The position numbers were made by a program, and so were the translations under genes. 64,000 nucleotides of DNA from Epiperipatus broadwayi (Eukaryota > Onychophora > Udeonychophora > Euonychophora > Peripatidae). The stretch spans positions 3,534,590 through 3,598,589 of the forward strand of contig JAQFVV010012509.1 of NCBI GenBank assembly GCA_028023455.1, written 5' to 3'. Below the pieces are notes generated by a model. That model was not told where the DNA came from and did no database searches. It saw only the letters and a list, made by a program, of their open reading frames with translations. Of the stretch, positions 60,398-64,000 are shown piece after piece; within the stretch, counting starts at the first letter, position 1, and every line of letters begins with the position of its first letter.

Positions 60398-60953
60398 TAT
60401 ACGCATGCATTTTTGTATGTTAATATATCTTGCTTATATGTATTTATTTGAATTAAAAGCTCATCCAACTTTATAATTGTTACATATATATATATAATGT
60501 CATAACATATTTTTAATTGTTATACTTATTTCAGTATTTCATTTACTTTAGTTCAGTCATATACAATACTTAGACACAAACATCTGAGCACAATTTATAT
60601 TATTTTAACACCCTTAGTATTTTAACTAACCACACGTAGGTGAAAAATTAATTGACGTTTATCTGATAACCAAGATCTTACTTGGAAATTAGTTTGAAAC
60701 AATGATAACTATAAGAATGAATTTCAAATTAATTGTGAAGTTTGAATTGAATTATATTTAAATACTGTACACTAGTTTCTACTTACTTTAGTAGGGTTTG
60801 TTTCAAAGCATTTTTTCTCAAGAAAGTGGTACATAAGGCTCAGGTGATTCAGGTATTATAAAAATGCTTTGTTAAGGACAAGTTGCCCCGATCCTTATAA
60901 AAATTGATACAAAGAGGGAAATCAAAAAATATAATTAATAACTATTAGTTGAT
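60398..60953. other. AT-rich non-coding DNA
   Basis: No supported feature. Confidence 0.4.
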
Positions 60954-61188
60954 TCCCTTTTTAAATCACTGAACATCACATGATCACCATTTCTTATGTT
61001 TTATATCTAAGTGCAGCGCTCTCAGATCCAAGGCTCCTCATTGACGAAGGCCACAAGCCAGAAACTAGTCTGGGGATATTGGATGAATAGGCACTAGATA
61101 TGGATTTTATGCACGAGCCTTCTGGCATCCATTGATTACTCTGGCTTGCACTGAGTGGCACTATTATATGGAAAGTCCCTTTTTAAAT
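60954..61188 (+). mobile_element. Ribozyme element A5, compact, perfect 13-bp TSD
   Basis: Only 209 bp (60967-61175) between TCCCTTTTTAAAT duplications (60954-60966, 61176-61188). It holds the A tail (ACATCACATGATCACCATTT) at the left, the ribozyme, and the GCACTGAGTGGCACTATTAT end at the right, without the inverted arm. This is the shortest complete A unit seen. Confidence 0.92.
61026..61084 (+). ncRNA. Hammerhead ribozyme (A5), C3U variant
   Basis: AUCCAA, UCCUCA, UUGACGA (61041-61047), stem II GGC-CACAA-GCC, GAAAC, UA, GUC, UGGGGA, UUGGAU. Identical to A4 apart from C3 changed to U, expected to block cleavage. Confidence 0.88.
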
Positions 61189-61389
61189 ATGGTTTATTAC
61201 CAGCGTTTCTGTTTATTATTAGGCTTGAAATAGTATCAAATTAAATTTGTATAAGTATCATTAACGTGAATGAGATATACAATGATAGATTAAATATGTA
61301 AAAGTGAAGTAAAAAGAAATAGAATTCACAGTATAAAAATTTAGAGCACACCATGTTAGTAATGTAGTAAATGTGTATGGTTAGAATGT

Positions 61390-61828
61390 AGATATATATA
61401 TATTGTTTGGAAATAAGAAAATTGCTTGGAAAAGGGGTGTTACATTGAATAATTTATTAAATAATACAAAAGAAGTTTTTGATAGAAAGACTGTTCCTGG
61501 AGTAGTATATTTTATTCCTTGTTTATTTTGTAAGAAGGTTTACATAGGTCAGAGTAGTTTGAGTTTAAATGAAAGAATAAAGGTTCATAAAAGTAAAGTT
61601 AAAAATAGATATCTTAGTTCTGCTTTGTATGTCCATGAAAAAGATATAGGCCACACTATTGATTTTGATGAAACTAAGGTTGTCTTCTTTGAGAGAAATG
61701 AAATCAAAAGAAGAATTAAAGAGTCTTTATTATTGAAAATTTATTATTCTGAAGCAATTAACTTATTTAAGAGTTCTTTTAATATTAAGGGTGGGTGGGA
61801 AGTGAATGGATTTGTGGGTAGTTTTTAA
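61390..61828 (+). pseudogene. PLE C-terminal fragment: GIY-YIG endonuclease
   Basis: An uninterrupted frame of about 140 codons to TAA at 61826 reads KRGVTLNNLLNNTKEVF, then GVVYFIPCLFCKKVYIGQSS (61500-61555), then LNERIKVHKSKV, FERNEIKRRIKESLLL and SFNIKGGWEVN. This matches the PLE endonuclease: the GIY variant (VVY), YIG, the upstream PCxxC zinc-ligand pair, the R of the R...H helix and the E of the ...KESL helix. The RT domain is absent, so it is a 5'-truncated copy. Its catalytic residues look intact. It begins near 61390 with ATG-like codons that are not the native start. Confidence 0.88.
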
Positions 61829-61866
61829 TAGTATATATATTGTGTAGTTTTTTTGTAGTTCTTTAC

Positions 61867-61912
61867 ACTTGAGAAGTCTGCTTGTAGCAGTGAAACCTTA
61901 GGTTGTTTTTTA
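61867..61912 (+). ncRNA. Hammerhead-like motif downstream of PLE ORF
   Basis: CUUGAGAAGUCUGC-UUGUA-GCAGU-GAAA-CCUUAGG-UU: a stem II of CUGC/GCAG, GAAAC and a short CC-UUA-GG stem III in hammerhead order. The first core strand is UUGAGAA (two changes from CUGANGA) and helix I is weak. It lies 40 bp after the endonuclease stop, where PLE terminal repeats carry hammerheads. Confidence 0.4.
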
Positions 61913-62956
61913 ATATTATTTTTATACTGGTCTGGTTTAATTTTAGATTTGGGGTAGTTTTGATTATATATATATATATAGTATCAGTATTAATGGAATG
62001 AATAGTGTGTATGAGATCTCTATTTGGTTCAAATCAAATTCCATAATAAAGAAAATTAGTACTCATAAAATGAAACAAATTTCATATGTTTGTGGTCCTA
62101 AATATTGAAATTATACCAATACATTTTCATAATAAATCAATTAGTAAAGAACACTAGCCCTTATTGAAATAATGTAAAACTAACTTATTTATATACATGT
62201 GAGATAGTAAGGTTTAAGTTATGTATTAGGTAAAATTTATTATATATATTGCCATACTACTTTGTAATTATTATTCCCAATTTATTGATTAAATAATGTT
62301 CAGGACTTACGATTCAATATAATACTAACAATAATTTATTTACAGTAAATAAAATAGATAAATAGCAGATTAATAATAATATAAAGAAATGATATTTCAG
62401 AATGAACTAATTGTACAAGTGTTTAGACCTATGATGACAAAAGACATCTTTCATAATCAGGAGAATATATATATATTTATAATTCAATCGCATTAAAGAA
62501 AGATAAAATAATAAGAATTCTTTAACTTATTATGACTTATTATTACAATGCAAGAAAATCTAAATAAGTTATTTGAATAATATTTAAATTAATAATTACT
62601 TATAATTTAAAATAATTATTATGATTATTTTCTCCTAGTTGTGCTTATGTTCATTTATTCATTTTAAGAAAACAAACATAAATTTGGACCAACCTTCCAA
62701 ATGAATATAATTAAACTCAAAATAGAATTTGGTATTTTTCAGTGGAATGAGATTATTTAATAACCATACCTCAGTTATACTTTAACTTTTACAATTCTTA
62801 AGAATTATCCATAAAACAACAATCTGATGGTATTAGAAGTTTATTTCCCATTAAAATATAATGTGAAATTATATATATGGAATATTTAAAAGTAATAATC
62901 TCTTCAGATAATTATCACAGAAAATATATTATGTAGGATTAAATTTTAATTTTCAG
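61913..62956. other. AT-rich non-coding DNA
   Basis: No supported feature. Confidence 0.4.
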
Positions 62957-63131
62957 AGATCCATTTGGTTTTGCTCTTATAATTCCTTTAAAAGGAGAAC
63001 TGTTATTCTATCCATTACATATGCTATTATCCTTGGGTATAAGACTATATATGCAAGCAAAATATGGATTTGTGATTGGTCTGGTGAACATGTATAAAGC
63101 AGATAATCCAACAGATGGCACCAAAATATAA
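62957..63131 (+). CDS. Candidate terminal exon with poly-A signal
   Basis: The acceptor TTTTAATTTTCAG ends at 62956. The third frame is open for 57 codons (DPFGFALIIPLKGELLFYPL, then KYGFVIGLVNMYKADNPTDG, TKI) to TAA at 63129. AATAAA occurs 12 bp later (63143-63148). A second frame is open for 47 codons, which weakens the case. Not recognised. Confidence 0.3.
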
Positions 63132-63850
63132 TAACAAGAATGAATAAAAAAAATCAAGAGATTGGCACTCCTCCACAAATAATCATCTTGTCTTTATGTA
63201 TTAGCATTATTCTTTAGTTTCTTTAATATTGCTATTGATTTTATTTCTGAATACTCATATTATTCTAGGTAGATGCATATAAATTTTTCATTTAAGGTTA
63301 AATAGCATACTTTAACAACTCTGTTGAAATTATGAATAGATTTTCTTGAATGCAATGTTGATAACATTTTGATTAGCCATTGATTTAGATTTTGTTTGTC
63401 TGGGAAAATAGACATCAAAGTTCTTTTAGCAAGTCACGTGGTAAGATTCGTTTATATAACTCTTCATAAAAGTGTATATCATTATTCCCATAACAAAAGC
63501 AATATTTGTTAGGATTATCACTTTTAAAAAAATAAAAATACTTTTTAAAGAAAGGAACAAAAATACTAGGTTGTTATTTTAAAAACTCAAATTATTTTTC
63601 CTTTTTTTAAAAAAAGAATAATGCTAATATCACTAGCACTCTTGTAGTTCAATTCTTTCATGCTGGTCTTGTCAAATTGATCAAAGGTTATTATTATTAA
63701 CAAATGCATTTCAAAACATCAGTCATATACTTTCATATGAACATATTCATGCACACAAAATATAGTTTATTTATTTACTACTGTACTTATCAAATACTTA
63801 AATATTTGAAAACCAGGCATTCTTCACAAACCTGGGAGATTAATTGTAAG
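63132..63850. other. AT-rich non-coding DNA
   Basis: No supported feature. Confidence 0.4.
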
Positions 63851-64000
63851 TATAGAGGATTTGAACTCAGATTTTCAAGCACCCTTCAACTATCCACACT
63901 ATCTCATACAACTGATACACATGACCACACGCATGTAGAAAAGATTAATAATCATCAATACACGTATTTCACGCTAAACCAGCACTCATCAGTTGGTCCA
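63851..64000 (-). mobile_element. E-family ribozyme element, cut by window end
   Basis: Minus strand: ribozyme at the window edge, spacer ATTAATCTTTTCTACATG, tail AGATAGTGTGGATAGTTGAA and terminal GAGTTCAAATCCTCTA (63852-63867). Collinear with 59490-59653. Confidence 0.8.
63951..64000 (-). ncRNA. Hammerhead ribozyme (E), core intact, partly outside window
   Basis: CUGAUGA (63986-63992), stem II GUGCU-GGUUU-AGCGU, GAAA (63967-63970), stem III UACGUG, UA then UUGAUGAU. The inner helix I is CCAA with UUGA (one mismatch). The rest of the 5' strand lies beyond base 64000. Confidence 0.82.

Overview
This is a gene-poor, very AT-rich stretch (about 70-75% A+T by eye) of what looks like a metazoan nuclear genome. 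The evidence is eukaryotic repeat content of several classes: Penelope-like elements with GIY-YIG endonuclease, RTE/other LINE remnants, a ZBED-type hAT transposase, Ty3/Gypsy pol remnants and tRNA-derived SINEs. There is also intron-style sequence with isolated candidate exons, and an assembly gap of exactly 500 N. CpG-to-TpG/CpA decay separates repeat copies. I cannot name the species; hydrozoan, flatworm or mollusc-like genomes would all fit. No bacterial operons, rRNA, intact tRNA or CRISPR are visible.

The main result is that many of the repeats carry hammerhead ribozymes (HHRs). At least five sequence families (called A, B, C, D and E/E2 here) contain the paired motifs of a type I HHR: CUGANGA, a stem II hairpin, GAAA, a tiny stem III, NUH, and a helix I built from the flanks. 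The best copies are intact in sequence (56855-56913 +, 24012-24070 -, 25715-25773 -). Their helix I is formed by two blocks that pair exactly in A4 and are separated by an internal loop. HHRs are known from Penelope-like element (PLE) terminal repeats and from retrozymes, and two PLE coding remnants lie in the window (32079-33584 - and 61390-61828 +). Three of the short HHR elements are flanked by perfect 13-bp target duplications. One of these (B1) sits inside the PLE reverse transcriptase.

Layout. 0-9.6 kb: candidate exon, hAT (ZBED-like) remnant next to the gap, a hAT MITE with 8-bp TSD, two LINE remnants. 9.6-12.3 kb: decayed Gypsy. 12.7 kb: SINE. 13.07-17.76 kb: an E2 ribozyme element split by a complete non-autonomous LTR retrotransposon (two LTRs of about 1.55 kb, tRNA-Lys-like PBS, minus strand). 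18-22 kb: LINE and second Gypsy remnants. 23.9-31 kb: ribozyme elements A1, A2, D, A3 and an RTE 3' end. 32-34 kb: PLE with nested B1, then an E ribozyme. 34.1-37.1 kb: nothing assigned. 37.1-38.75 kb: dense cluster B2-C1-C2-C3. 38.75-45.5 kb: an LTR element, a solo LTR and a good terminal-exon candidate (42220-42435 -). 45.5-56.6 kb: mostly AT-rich intergenic DNA, a foldback, SINEs, an AAT microsatellite and a 3-copy repeat. 56.6-57.64 kb: E2 foldback with A4 nested in it. 59.2-64 kb: E copies, a 225-bp duplication, SINE, A5, PLE 3' end, a terminal-exon candidate, and an E ribozyme cut by the window end.

Host genes are represented only by short exon candidates; no complete gene model can be built from this window.
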